Assembly (NCBI RefSeq): GCF_001027745.1
Contig: NZ_LECU01000005.1
Span: forward strand, 1-64,000
Length of the DNA: 64,000 bases
Source: Pedobacter sp. BMA
Lineage (GTDB): Bacteria; Bacteroidota; Bacteroidia; Sphingobacteriales; Sphingobacteriaceae
Direction of reading: 5' to 3'
Every line of letters starts with the position of its first letter. The first letter of the stretch is position 1. Position numbers and translations under genes: made by a program. Of the stretch, positions 26,674 through 35,202 are shown in pieces. The notes under the pieces were generated by a model. That model was not told where the DNA came from. It was given only the letters and a program-made list of their open reading frames with translations, and ran no database searches.

Positions 26674-27507
26674 ATGGACACGACAAAACGAGTAGCAATT
26701 CAGGGTATTAAGGCTTCTTTTCACGAAGAAGCAGCATACAAGTTCTTCGGAAAAGAGATCGAAACTGTTGAATGTAATTCTTTTAAAGAAACCTGCGATA
26801 AGCTGGAAAAAAACGAGGCTGACTTCGTGGTGATGGCCATAGAGAATTCCATTGCCGGAAGCTTACTACCTAACTATACATTAATCCGCGATTATGGCTT
26901 CTCTGTTGTGGGTGAAGTTTACCTGCCAATTCAACTACACCTGATGGCACTGCCGGGCGTGAAATTTGAAGACATCAAGGTGGTAACCTCCCATCCTATC
27001 GCGATCCGCCAGTGCATTGATTTCTTTTACGATTACCCGCACATCAACATTGTGGAAAGTAATGATACTGCGGCATGTGCTAAACGCATCCAGGAGGAGA
27101 AACTTACTGATACCATGGCTATAGCCAATAGCTTAGCTGCTGAATTGTACGGACTGAACATTCTCGAGCGTCGCGTTGAGTCAAATAAAAAAAACTATAC
27201 CCGTTTTCTGATCCTTAAAAAAGAGAAAACTGATGAAGGAAAAAAAATCAACAAATCGTCGATTTGCTTTCAGGTTGGCCATAAGGCCGGATCATTGGCC
27301 ACAGTATTAAATGTATTTGCTGAACAAGACGTAAGCTTAACAAAAATACAATCTATGCCAGTACTTGGGAAAAGAAACGAATACTACTTTTACGTTGACC
27401 TTGAGTGGCCCAGCACAGAAAAGTATGATAAGGCCATCCGGAAAGCATTAAAATACACCACCAACTTCAACATCCTTGGTGAATATCAAAAGAACGATAA
27501 AGTTTAA
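26674..27507 (+). CDS. pheA: Prephenate dehydratase (monofunctional)
   Basis: 277 residues from the ATG at 26674 (MDTTKRVAIQGIKASFHEEAA). An in-frame TTG at 26659 lies inside the terminator T run and is unlikely. It converts prephenate to phenylpyruvate. Visible: catalytic PDT domain with AIENSIAGSLLPNYTLI, VVTSHPIAIRQC, SNDTAACAKRI and the terminal NYTRFLIL (TRF motif), then an ACT regulatory domain from about residue 195 (SSICFQVGHKAGSLATVLNVFAEQDVSLTKIQSMP). In the ACT domain the familiar ESRP appears as QSMP, so feedback binding of Phe may differ. There is no fused chorismate mutase; that activity is on the next gene. First structural gene of the attenuated operon. Confidence 0.93.
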   Translation: MDTTKRVAIQGIKASFHEEAAYKFFGKEIETVECNSFKETCDKLEKNEADFVVMAIENSIAGSLLPNYTLIRDYGFSVVGEVYLPIQLHLMALPGVKFEDIKVVTSHPIAIRQCIDFFYDYPHINIVESNDTAACAKRIQEEKLTDTMAIANSLAAELYGLNILERRVESNKKNYTRFLILKKEKTDEGKKINKSSICFQVGHKAGSLATVLNVFAEQDVSLTKIQSMPVLGKRNEYYFYVDLEWPSTEKYDKAIRKALKYTTNFNILGEYQKNDKV

Positions 27508-27537
27508 CAAAATTAAAAATACTACAATTCCATAATC

Positions 27538-28677
27538 ATGAAACTTAATTTAAACATCCAACCACTAAACACCTGGTTAAACGTTAACAACGAACCATTA
27601 ATTATCTCGGGCCCATGCAGCGCCGAAACTGAAGAGCAATTATTAACTACAGCACATTTATTGGCTGCTACTGGTAAAGTATCGGTTTTAAGAGCTGGTA
27701 TCTGGAAACCACGTACACGTCCGGGAGAATTTGAAGGTATTGGAAGTATTGGTTTAGAGTGGTTGAAACGTGCAAAAGCAGAAACTGGTTTGCCTACTGC
27801 AGTTGAGGTTGCAAATGCAAAACACGTTGAAGAAGCTCTAGCTGCAGGTGTAGATATTCTCTGGATTGGTGCACGTTCAACAGTAAACCCTTTCACTGTG
27901 CAGGAAATTGCCGATGCTTTAAAAGGTCATGATGTTCCTGTATTAATTAAAAATCCTGTAAATCCGGATTTGCAGCTATGGATTGGTGCTATAGAGCGTA
28001 TTAATGGCGCTGGAATCACTAAAATTGGTGCCATCCACCGTGGTTTCTCATCTTTCGAGAAGAGCTCTTTCCGTAACGAACCGATGTGGGAAATGGCCAT
28101 CCAGTTAAAAACACTTTGCCCTGATCTTCCGATTATCAACGATCCGAGCCACATCTGTGGAAACCGCGAATTGATTCCTTATATTTCTCAAAAAGCTTTG
28201 GATTTAGATATGCAAGGTCTGATGATCGAATCACATGTTGATCCTTCAGTTGCCTGGACAGATGCAAAACAACAGGTTACTCCGGCAGCTTTGGCAGAAC
28301 TTGTTGACCGCTTAACCGTTCGTGAGCCTGAAGCACCAAACGAAGCTTTCGCTGATAAACTGGCCGACTTACGTAAATCAATTGATAAAATTGATGATAT
28401 CTTATTGCAAAAACTGGGTGAACGTATGTCTATCGTAGAGAAAATCGGCGAATTCAAACGCGATAATCAGGTTACTATTTTACAAGTTAACCGTTGGGAT
28501 GCGATTATACAAAAAGGCCATGCCTTTGCAAAAGCTTTAAAACTAGATTTGAACTTTACAGAGAAATTCTTAGAATTGGTACACGGCGAATCTATTCGCA
28601 AGCAAACTGAAATCATGAATGCCGGTAAAGCAGAAAAAGGTATTGCTGCAGAACAACATACTGAAGTAGGCAAATAG
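27538..28677 (+). CDS. Bifunctional DAHP synthase/chorismate mutase
   Basis: 379 residues catalysing the first step of the shikimate pathway and the chorismate-to-prephenate step. The N-terminal two thirds is a DAHP synthase of the KDO8P-synthase-like type: ISGPCSAETEEQLL, VLRAGIWKPRTRPGEFEGIG, DILWIGARSTVNPFTVQEIADAL, VLIKNPVNPD, IINDPSHICGNREL. The C-terminal third is an AroQ-type chorismate mutase: LADLRKSIDKIDDILLQKLG, IVEKIGEFKRDN, KFLELVHGESIRKQTEIMN. This domain order is the usual Bacteroidota arrangement. It follows pheA after 30 bases, so the two activities needed to make phenylpyruvate from chorismate are translated together. Confidence 0.93.
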   Translation: MKLNLNIQPLNTWLNVNNEPLIISGPCSAETEEQLLTTAHLLAATGKVSVLRAGIWKPRTRPGEFEGIGSIGLEWLKRAKAETGLPTAVEVANAKHVEEALAAGVDILWIGARSTVNPFTVQEIADALKGHDVPVLIKNPVNPDLQLWIGAIERINGAGITKIGAIHRGFSSFEKSSFRNEPMWEMAIQLKTLCPDLPIINDPSHICGNRELIPYISQKALDLDMQGLMIESHVDPSVAWTDAKQQVTPAALAELVDRLTVREPEAPNEAFADKLADLRKSIDKIDDILLQKLGERMSIVEKIGEFKRDNQVTILQVNRWDAIIQKGHAFAKALKLDLNFTEKFLELVHGESIRKQTEIMNAGKAEKGIAAEQHTEVGK

Positions 28678-28692
28678 ATTTGAAAAAAGTAC

Positions 28693-28725
28693 ATCTAATG
28701 CCGTTTATTTTAACCGGCATTAGAT
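28693..28725. other. Stem-loop between the DAHP synthase/mutase gene and aroA
   Basis: ATCTAATGCCG and CGGCATTAGAT pair perfectly over 11 bp with an 11-nt loop, 15 bases after the stop. It is followed by TTAGCGC, not a T run, so it is a poor terminator; it may be an RNA-stabilising or processing element inside the operon. Confidence 0.5.
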
Positions 28726-28748
28726 TTAGCGCATAAAAACAGAATAAA

Positions 28749-30017
28749 ATGGCAAAAAATGCCTTAGTCTCCTTTAAAGGCGACAAGATTATTAATACGG
28801 AAATCCAATTAACAGGTTCGAAAAGCGAATGTAACAGGGCATTGATCATCAGTGCACTGAGTAAAAAACTGGTTAAAGTTGAAAACCTGTCGAATGCAGC
28901 CGATACGGTAACACTCGATGGGATTTTAAATTCATTGAAAGACGAGGCCGAAGCTCCTGCTCAGGACTCTCAGCTCGTAGATGTTGGTCCGGCCGGAACT
29001 GCCATGCGTTTCCTTTCGGCATATCTTTCTGCAAAAAACGGGAACTTCCTGTTAACAGGTACGGAGCGTATGAAACAGCGCCCAATTGGGATACTTACTG
29101 AAGCTTTGAAAAAAATCGGAGCAAACATCTCCTATGCGGAAAGCGATGGCTTTCCTCCCTTAAATATTACAGGTCCTTTCGACCAAAAAACTTCTGAAGT
29201 TAAAATCAAAGGCGATGTGAGCAGCCAGTATATTTCTGCCCTGCTGATGATTGCACCCATATTGCCACAAGGATTAGCCCTTGAAATTGAGGGAGAGCTT
29301 ACTTCTAAGCCTTATGTTGATATGACACTTGATATGCTTGCTGAAGTAGGCATTGAGCACCAATGGAACGGTAATACCATTTCAATTGCTCCTCAAGCAT
29401 TTAAACCAGGTAATCTCATTGTAGAGCCAGACTGGAGTGCCGCATCTTATTGGTACAGCATTGCAGCGTTGGCCGATGAAGCCGAAATCAGCCTACCTGC
29501 ATTGAAAGAAAAAAGTTTACAGGGCGATAGCCGGATTCAGAAAATCATGAAGATTTTTGGAATTGCAACAGATAAAACTGAAAAAGGAATCTTCATCAGT
29601 AACTTAGGCTTATCACTCGAAACCAATCAGGTCCTTGATTTAAAAACCTGCCCTGACCTGGCACAAACGATTATCGTAATTGCAGCAGCTCTGGGAAAAA
29701 ACATGGCCTTTACAGGTTTAGAAACCCTAAAAATTAAAGAAACAGACCGTATTGCCGCTTTACAAAATGAACTGGCAAAAATCGGTGTGACGTTAACTGA
29801 AGACAATCTGGTATACACCCTAAATACAGATGAACTTCATTTCCCTGAAAAAATTACCATTGCAACTTATGAGGACCACCGTATGGCGATGGCTTTCGCC
29901 CCGCTTGCACTATTAATCAATGAAGTAGAGATTGAAGAAATGCAGGTAGTTGAAAAATCATATCCTCATTACTGGGAAGATTTAAAGAAAGCGGGATTTG
30001 ATGTTAGCATTAAATAG
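28749..30017 (+). CDS. aroA: 3-phosphoshikimate 1-carboxyvinyltransferase (EPSP synthase)
   Basis: 422 residues. It joins phosphoenolpyruvate to shikimate-3-phosphate. Recognisable: LTGSKSECNRALIISAL, the GPAGTAMRFLSAYLS block, TGTERMKQRPIGILTEAL, DVSSQYISALLMIAP, EPDWSAASYWYSI, and the C-terminal KETDRIAALQNELAKIG and EDHRMAMAFAPLAL. All catalytic blocks expected for the two-domain inside-out barrel are present. Third gene of the aromatic operon, 71 bases after the mutase. Confidence 0.95.
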   Translation: MAKNALVSFKGDKIINTEIQLTGSKSECNRALIISALSKKLVKVENLSNAADTVTLDGILNSLKDEAEAPAQDSQLVDVGPAGTAMRFLSAYLSAKNGNFLLTGTERMKQRPIGILTEALKKIGANISYAESDGFPPLNITGPFDQKTSEVKIKGDVSSQYISALLMIAPILPQGLALEIEGELTSKPYVDMTLDMLAEVGIEHQWNGNTISIAPQAFKPGNLIVEPDWSAASYWYSIAALADEAEISLPALKEKSLQGDSRIQKIMKIFGIATDKTEKGIFISNLGLSLETNQVLDLKTCPDLAQTIIVIAAALGKNMAFTGLETLKIKETDRIAALQNELAKIGVTLTEDNLVYTLNTDELHFPEKITIATYEDHRMAMAFAPLALLINEVEIEEMQVVEKSYPHYWEDLKKAGFDVSIK

Positions 30018-30086
30018 CAGGTATGAAATCTCAAAATAACGGATCATTCAATTATTCAATCAATCTAACACTCATTCATTAACTAT

Positions 30087-31184
30087 ATGGCAGGCAACTC
30101 ATTCGGGCAACTATTTCGCATCACGACCTTTGGCGAATCTCATGGCGTAGCCATTGGGGTAATAATCGATGGTTGTCCAGCGCAGCTCGACATCGATATG
30201 GATTTCGTTCAATCTGAACTGGACAAGCGCAAACCTGGTCAATCGAAAATAACCACTCAGCGAAAAGAAAGCGATACCGTACAGGTATTATCGGGTATAT
30301 TCGAAGGTAAAAGTACAGGAACCCCAATAGCACTTTTAATTCCAAATGAAGACCAGCGTTCAAAGGATTACGGCCATAATGTTGATGTTTATCGCCCGAG
30401 TCATGCAGATTATGTTTACGATGCAAAATATGGCATTCGCGATCACCGCGGTGGTGGCCGTTCATCGGCACGCGAAACAGCAGCACGTGTAGCTGCCGGA
30501 GCAATTGCCAAACTCTTTTTGAAACAACAAGGAATTGAAATTTTTGCCCATGTTACCGCTGTTGGAACAATAGAAGCCCCAAATCTGGAAAGCAATGATT
30601 TGACTGCACTATTGGATATCAGGGAGGAAAATATTGTTCGTTGTGCCGATCCGGCTACGGCAAATGAAATGATTGAATTTATTGATTCCGTTAGGAAAGA
30701 CGGCGATACAGTGGGTGGAAAAGTGAGCTGTGTAATTAAAGGCTGTCCTGCAGGTTTGGGCGAACCGGTTTTTGATAAACTTCATGCCGACCTGGGCAAG
30801 GCCATGTTAAGTATTAATGCAGTACACGGCTTTGAATATGGATCGGGATTCGCCGGAAGCGAACTAAGAGGTTCACAGCACAATGATATTCCCCTGCCAA
30901 AAGCAAGCGAAGCCAATACTTTTAAAACCACAACCAATTTTGCCGGCGGGATTTTAGGGGGCATTTCAAATGGAATGGATATCACCTTCAAGGTGGCTTT
31001 TAAACCTGTAGCTACCATTATGCATAATCAGCAAACCATTAATGCTGCAGGTGAAGCTGCAGAAATTAAAGGAAAAGGCCGCCACGACCCTTGTGTGGTA
31101 CCAAGGGCAGTAGTCATTGTTGAAGCCATGGCGGCTTTGGTTCTGGCAGATCAGTTTTTAAGAAATAAAGCGAGTGTAATTTGA
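30087..31184 (+). CDS. aroC: Chorismate synthase
   Basis: 365 residues, the expected size. It makes chorismate from EPSP with reduced FMN. Signature blocks: [17 protein letters not shown] near residue 12, [21 protein letters not shown] (written here from DHRGGG) about residue 115, and [24 protein letters not shown] near residue 285. It follows aroA by 69 bases and closes the attenuated set that leads to chorismate and prephenate. No tyrA or tyrosine-specific gene is present in this operon. Confidence 0.95.
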   Translation: MAGNSFGQLFRITTFGESHGVAIGVIIDGCPAQLDIDMDFVQSELDKRKPGQSKITTQRKESDTVQVLSGIFEGKSTGTPIALLIPNEDQRSKDYGHNVDVYRPSHADYVYDAKYGIRDHRGGGRSSARETAARVAAGAIAKLFLKQQGIEIFAHVTAVGTIEAPNLESNDLTALLDIREENIVRCADPATANEMIEFIDSVRKDGDTVGGKVSCVIKGCPAGLGEPVFDKLHADLGKAMLSINAVHGFEYGSGFAGSELRGSQHNDIPLPKASEANTFKTTTNFAGGILGGISNGMDITFKVAFKPVATIMHNQQTINAAGEAAEIKGKGRHDPCVVPRAVVIVEAMAALVLADQFLRNKASVI

Positions 31185-31212
31185 AATTAAGTCGCCTATA
31201 AAAAATGGTAAT

Positions 31213-31821
31213 ATGAAAATCCTTTCAATACTACTTCTTTTCTTTAGTTTAAATTCCTTTGCACAGTCTCATACAGATCAGATTTCAAAACACCGGGAAA
31301 ACTATAAACAGGATTTTGTTAAAGACAGCTATGCGCCATTAAAAGAAAGTGATCTTCCGAACCTACATTTTTATGATGCAGACAGCAGTTATAGGGTTAC
31401 TGCAAATGTGGAGATCTTAAAAAATGAAAAGGTTTTTAAAATGCCGACCTACGATGGAACGAGCAAAGAATTTTATCGCTATGCCAGGATTAGTTTTATC
31501 TTGAATGGCAAAGCTGTAAGCATGACCTTGTATAAAAACGTAGCCTTATCCGGCAATCCGAAGTACAAAGATCTGTTATTTCTTCCTTTTACAGACGAAA
31601 CCAATACCAAAGAGACCTACGGCGGCGGAAGGTACATTGACCTCAGCTCAAAAGAAATAGCCGATAACAAGATTGAAGTGGATTTTAATAAAGCTTATAA
31701 TCCATATTGTGCATACAGCGACGGTTATAGATGTCCTGTTCCGCCTCAGGAGAACGACTTAGAACTGGAAATAAAGGCCGGAGAGCAACTTTATACCGGT
31801 GATAAAAAACATAAAAAGTAG
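31213..31821 (+). CDS. Secreted DUF1684 protein
   Basis: 202 residues with a signal peptide (ILSILLLFFSLNSFAQS). The body has the DUF1684 blocks: HRENYKQDFVKDSYAPLKESDLPNLHFYD, YRYARISFILNGKAVSMTLYKN, LLFLPFTDETNTKETYGGGRYIDL and DFNKAYNPYCAYSDGYRCPVPPQENDL. Function unknown. It begins 28 bases after aroC and may simply sit at the tail of the operon. Confidence 0.88.
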   Translation: MKILSILLLFFSLNSFAQSHTDQISKHRENYKQDFVKDSYAPLKESDLPNLHFYDADSSYRVTANVEILKNEKVFKMPTYDGTSKEFYRYARISFILNGKAVSMTLYKNVALSGNPKYKDLLFLPFTDETNTKETYGGGRYIDLSSKEIADNKIEVDFNKAYNPYCAYSDGYRCPVPPQENDLELEIKAGEQLYTGDKKHKK

Positions 31822-31901
31822 CAATTGAGTTATTTTACAAATAAAACGGCTATATTTTGAAGATTTGTCTTGCTGACGCATACTAAGTGACGTTTTAATA
31901 T

Positions 31902-31909
31902 TACATTTG
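31902..31909 (+). promoter_or_regulatory. Candidate -7 element for the LytTR regulator
   Basis: TACATTTG matches TAnnTTTG and lies 28 bases before the ATG at 31937. The -33 region is not convincing. Confidence 0.4.
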
Positions 31910-31936
31910 GGAGTTCCAAATATTTGTTTTTAAAAA

Positions 31937-32689
31937 ATGAGCTACAATTGCCTGATCGTCGATGATAATGAAATAGAAAGAGACTTAATTGAGTTCCAGC
32001 TAAAGAAAATTCCATCCCTAAACATTGTAGCTAACTGTGCCAATGGCATCGAAGCTTCTCAGGTATTATCATCAACACCGATTGACATTGTTTTTTCTGA
32101 CATTGATATGCCAGACTTATCAGGAATGGATTTACTCAAAAGCCTCAAAAACAAACCCCAGTTTATTTTTATCACTTCGTATAGCGAATATGCAGTTGAG
32201 GGCTTTAATCTGGATGCAATAGATTTCATTGTTAAACCAGCTTCTTTCGACCGGATATTAAAAGCAACGAATAAAGCTATCGAATATATCGAGCTAAAAA
32301 AGAATGCAGAAAGGCATTCCGAAAAAGCAAACGGCGACTACGAGCTAAAAGATGATTACTTCTTCTTTAGAGAAACAAAAGGCATTACCAAACTCAGGTA
32401 TGACGATGTGATTTACATTGAAAGCATGGGCGATTTTTCAAAATTGTTTACTCATGACGATAAGCACATTATTCTGGTAAGCTTGAAAAATCTGGAAAAA
32501 CAGCTGCCATCTGCCCTTTTTTCACGTGTTCATAAGCAATACATTATCAATATCAATCATATTGCTACGCTTACGAATCATGAGGTACATCTGAACCATA
32601 ATTTTGTGGTTCCGATTAGTGCTGCAAACCGACAGGAGCTGCTGGAGAAATCTATTGATAAGAAAATCTTATCCAGATTTATGAAGTAA
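31937..32689 (+). CDS. LytTR-family response regulator
   Basis: 250 residues. Receiver domain 1-120 with acidic pair DD at 9-10, phosphoacceptor Asp55 in VFSDIDMPD, and the conserved Thr/Ser and Lys near ITSYSE and VKPASF. A LytTR DNA-binding domain follows from about residue 150 (YFFFRETKGITKLRYDDVIYIESMGDFSKLF ... FSRVHKQYIININHI). It ends one base before the 3' end of the convergent histidine kinase, so this pair is back to back and not an operon. LytTR regulators commonly pair with LytS-type kinases; whether the neighbour kinase is its partner is not shown. Confidence 0.9.
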   Translation: MSYNCLIVDDNEIERDLIEFQLKKIPSLNIVANCANGIEASQVLSSTPIDIVFSDIDMPDLSGMDLLKSLKNKPQFIFITSYSEYAVEGFNLDAIDFIVKPASFDRILKATNKAIEYIELKKNAERHSEKANGDYELKDDYFFFRETKGITKLRYDDVIYIESMGDFSKLFTHDDKHIILVSLKNLEKQLPSALFSRVHKQYIININHIATLTNHEVHLNHNFVVPISAANRQELLEKSIDKKILSRFMK

Positions 32690-32690
32690 A

Positions 32691-35012
32691 CTATCTTTTA
32701 AGCTCAATAACAAAATTACTTCCAACGCCATCATTGACGTGTGCTGATACCTTACCATCCATTAAGCCGATGAAGGTTCGGCATAGCAGTAAGCCCAGCC
32801 CCGTTCCCTTTTCCTTATTGGTACCTGGTGTACTTATACCTGCCCCAAGATAACCTGGCTTATTAAAATGTGTAATCTGCTTCTCCGTTAATCCTATACC
32901 GGTATCCGCTATCTTAAGATTGATTTGCGTGGCCATACTTTTCACGCTGATCTCCACCACTCCTCCGTTTGGTGTAAACTTAATGGCATTAGTAATCAGG
33001 TTTCTGATGACAAGCGCAAGCATGTTAAGGTCTGCCTTGCAAAAGGTTTGTTGAGGTACTGTGTTGATAAGCGAGATGTTCTTTTCGTGCGCCGTAGCTG
33101 CCAAAGTATTGCTTACATCCGTGCTGAGCTCATGCAAATCCAACTGCTGCAAATAGGGGTTGAAACCCTGCATCTGGCTTGCAGCCCAGTTAAGTAAATT
33201 CTCCATCATTGAAGAAGTATAACTTAAGTTATTTTTAAGGGTTGCCGCGTAACGGCGTAGCTTTTCTCTTTCTATATCACCTTCTTCCAAGAGCTGGATA
33301 AAGGCAATTAATGAATTAACAGGTGTACGCATATCATGACTTACGACACTGAATATTCTGTCTTTTACTTTACTGAGTTGTTCAAGTTCTCTTTTTTGGG
33401 TATTTATGATTTTATTTAGTCTGTTGGTTTTCCGTTGACTAAGATATATCAGCAAGGCAATGATGAATATCAACGTAGCAGCGGTGGTTAAAAACACCTT
33501 GATCTTCCAGTCAATTTTTATCTGCTGGTTTTGAGAAAAGATTTTTTTATCTTTTTCGGACGCAGCGAACCGGGCCTCATTGGTTTCCTTTTGCAACTTA
33601 TTTTCCTGAGCAAGGTGTTGTAGGTCTAACGCAAGCTTAGCCTTTTGGAAGGAAAGCAGATCCAAAGCTTTCTCTTTATCTGCCAGAACCAGCTGTTGCC
33701 GCCGCAATTCCAGCTGCTGCTTTTGCCTTTTAAGTTCACCTTCTGATATGCGTTGTTTCATCAGGTAGTCATTCTCTTTCACACTAAAATCCAGTTCTAA
33801 CTGACGCTTAATAATTTCCCGTTTCTTATCCTGATCAACAATTTTATCCCTCACAGTAACATACTGCCTGAAATAAATGAGCGACCGGTTATAGTCTTTA
33901 AGTTTTTCATAAACACGGCTCAAACTTAATGCAGCCTGCTTTTCATTCTCCAAAAGGCTATTGTCCTCGGCAATTTTTAAACACTCGGAAAGTAGTTTAA
34001 TGGCTTCTTCTGTATTATTTTCCTCCTGATAAAAATCACCCAAAGCGTATAAGCTGGAGGCATATCCATCCTGGTTCTCGCCATCTTTATTGATTGCTAA
34101 CGATTCCCTGTACGCTTTAATAGCACCCTCTTTCTTCCCTAGAGATCGGTAGAGATCACCGATATCGCTTTTGCAGGTTGCGATTAAACCCTGATCTTTT
34201 ATATCTTCGGCTACCCTTAATGCTTTAGTAAAATAGTCGAGAGCCAGCTTATTTTTTTGCGCAGGCATCATATTCATTTCGGCAAGTTCCTTATCCGAAG
34301 CATGGAAATAATTGGTACCTATTGCTTCATACACTACCGAAACCCCGCGAAGATTATCCTTATCCTTTTGAAAAACCTTTAATGCTTTACTGAGGTAATA
34401 TACAGCCTGACTCTGATTGCCCATATGCTGATACACAGTTGAAACATTCGTGTAGCAACTCGCCATATCTTCTTCATTGCCTAACTTCTCATATATTGCA
34501 ATCGCCTTCTGATTAACATCCAGAGATTTAACATAATCGGGAATACTAGAATACAATGCCCCCAGATTGAGGTTTATTCCGCCAACCATGTCGAGGTTTC
34601 CGATTGCCGAAAAATCAGCTAAAGCTTTATTGTAATTCTCTTCAGCCTTCAAATAACTCGAACGGCCATGAAATCCCAATGCACGCCTGTAAAAAGCGTA
34701 TGCTGAAAATTTCTTTAGATTTTTTTCGTGTGCAAGTTCAATTACTTTATCAATGTAGCTATCTGCAGCTTCTCTTTTCTTTAAACCAATATACTGGCGG
34801 TAAATGGTTTCTAAAATTTTAAGCTTTATAGAATCGCGTTTTACATACTGATTATCCAGTCGTAGAGCACTATCTAACTTTGCCTGAGAAACGACATAGC
34901 GTTGTTGGGCAAGGGAAACCTTGAATGAAAAGGCAATGAAAAATAATAAAATCCAGCCTTTATCAGGTAACACAAAACGAATTACACAGGGGCCTGACGA
35001 TGAGCAACTCAT
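32691..35012 (-). CDS. TPR-containing sensor histidine kinase
   Basis: 773 residues. Signal sequence (WILLFFIAFSFKVSLAQ), a periplasmic region of about eight TPR repeats (for example LNLGALYSSIPDYVKSLDVN and YTNVSTVYQHMGNQSQAVYY), a long coiled coil (about 390-500), one membrane span (KVFLTTAATLIFIIALLIYL), a second coiled coil, a HisKA dimerisation domain with the phosphorylated His in VVSHDMRTPVN, and a HATPase domain with NLITNAIKF, DTGIGL and GTGLGL. There is no fused receiver. TPR-type kinases of this build are common in Bacteroidota; the ligand is unknown. Convergent with the LytTR regulator. Confidence 0.9.
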   Translation of the reverse strand: MSCSSSGPCVIRFVLPDKGWILLFFIAFSFKVSLAQQRYVVSQAKLDSALRLDNQYVKRDSIKLKILETIYRQYIGLKKREAADSYIDKVIELAHEKNLKKFSAYAFYRRALGFHGRSSYLKAEENYNKALADFSAIGNLDMVGGINLNLGALYSSIPDYVKSLDVNQKAIAIYEKLGNEEDMASCYTNVSTVYQHMGNQSQAVYYLSKALKVFQKDKDNLRGVSVVYEAIGTNYFHASDKELAEMNMMPAQKNKLALDYFTKALRVAEDIKDQGLIATCKSDIGDLYRSLGKKEGAIKAYRESLAINKDGENQDGYASSLYALGDFYQEENNTEEAIKLLSECLKIAEDNSLLENEKQAALSLSRVYEKLKDYNRSLIYFRQYVTVRDKIVDQDKKREIIKRQLELDFSVKENDYLMKQRISEGELKRQKQQLELRRQQLVLADKEKALDLLSFQKAKLALDLQHLAQENKLQKETNEARFAASEKDKKIFSQNQQIKIDWKIKVFLTTAATLIFIIALLIYLSQRKTNRLNKIINTQKRELEQLSKVKDRIFSVVSHDMRTPVNSLIAFIQLLEEGDIEREKLRRYAATLKNNLSYTSSMMENLLNWAASQMQGFNPYLQQLDLHELSTDVSNTLAATAHEKNISLINTVPQQTFCKADLNMLALVIRNLITNAIKFTPNGGVVEISVKSMATQINLKIADTGIGLTEKQITHFNKPGYLGAGISTPGTNKEKGTGLGLLLCRTFIGLMDGKVSAHVNDGVGSNFVIELKR

Positions 35013-35202
35013 GACTAAAAACGCAAAGATCTGTGAAAGTCAGCTGGATAGGAATCGCAAATCGGAGCCTTTGGAAGGCAAAACCTCCAAATCCGGTTAA
35101 ATTTAAACATCATATACACTTTAGGGACAAAGTATAAATGTATATAAAATTCCGATTACAAAGTAACCGTATTTTTACCTGATTGAAAATGGCATTAAGA
35201 AC

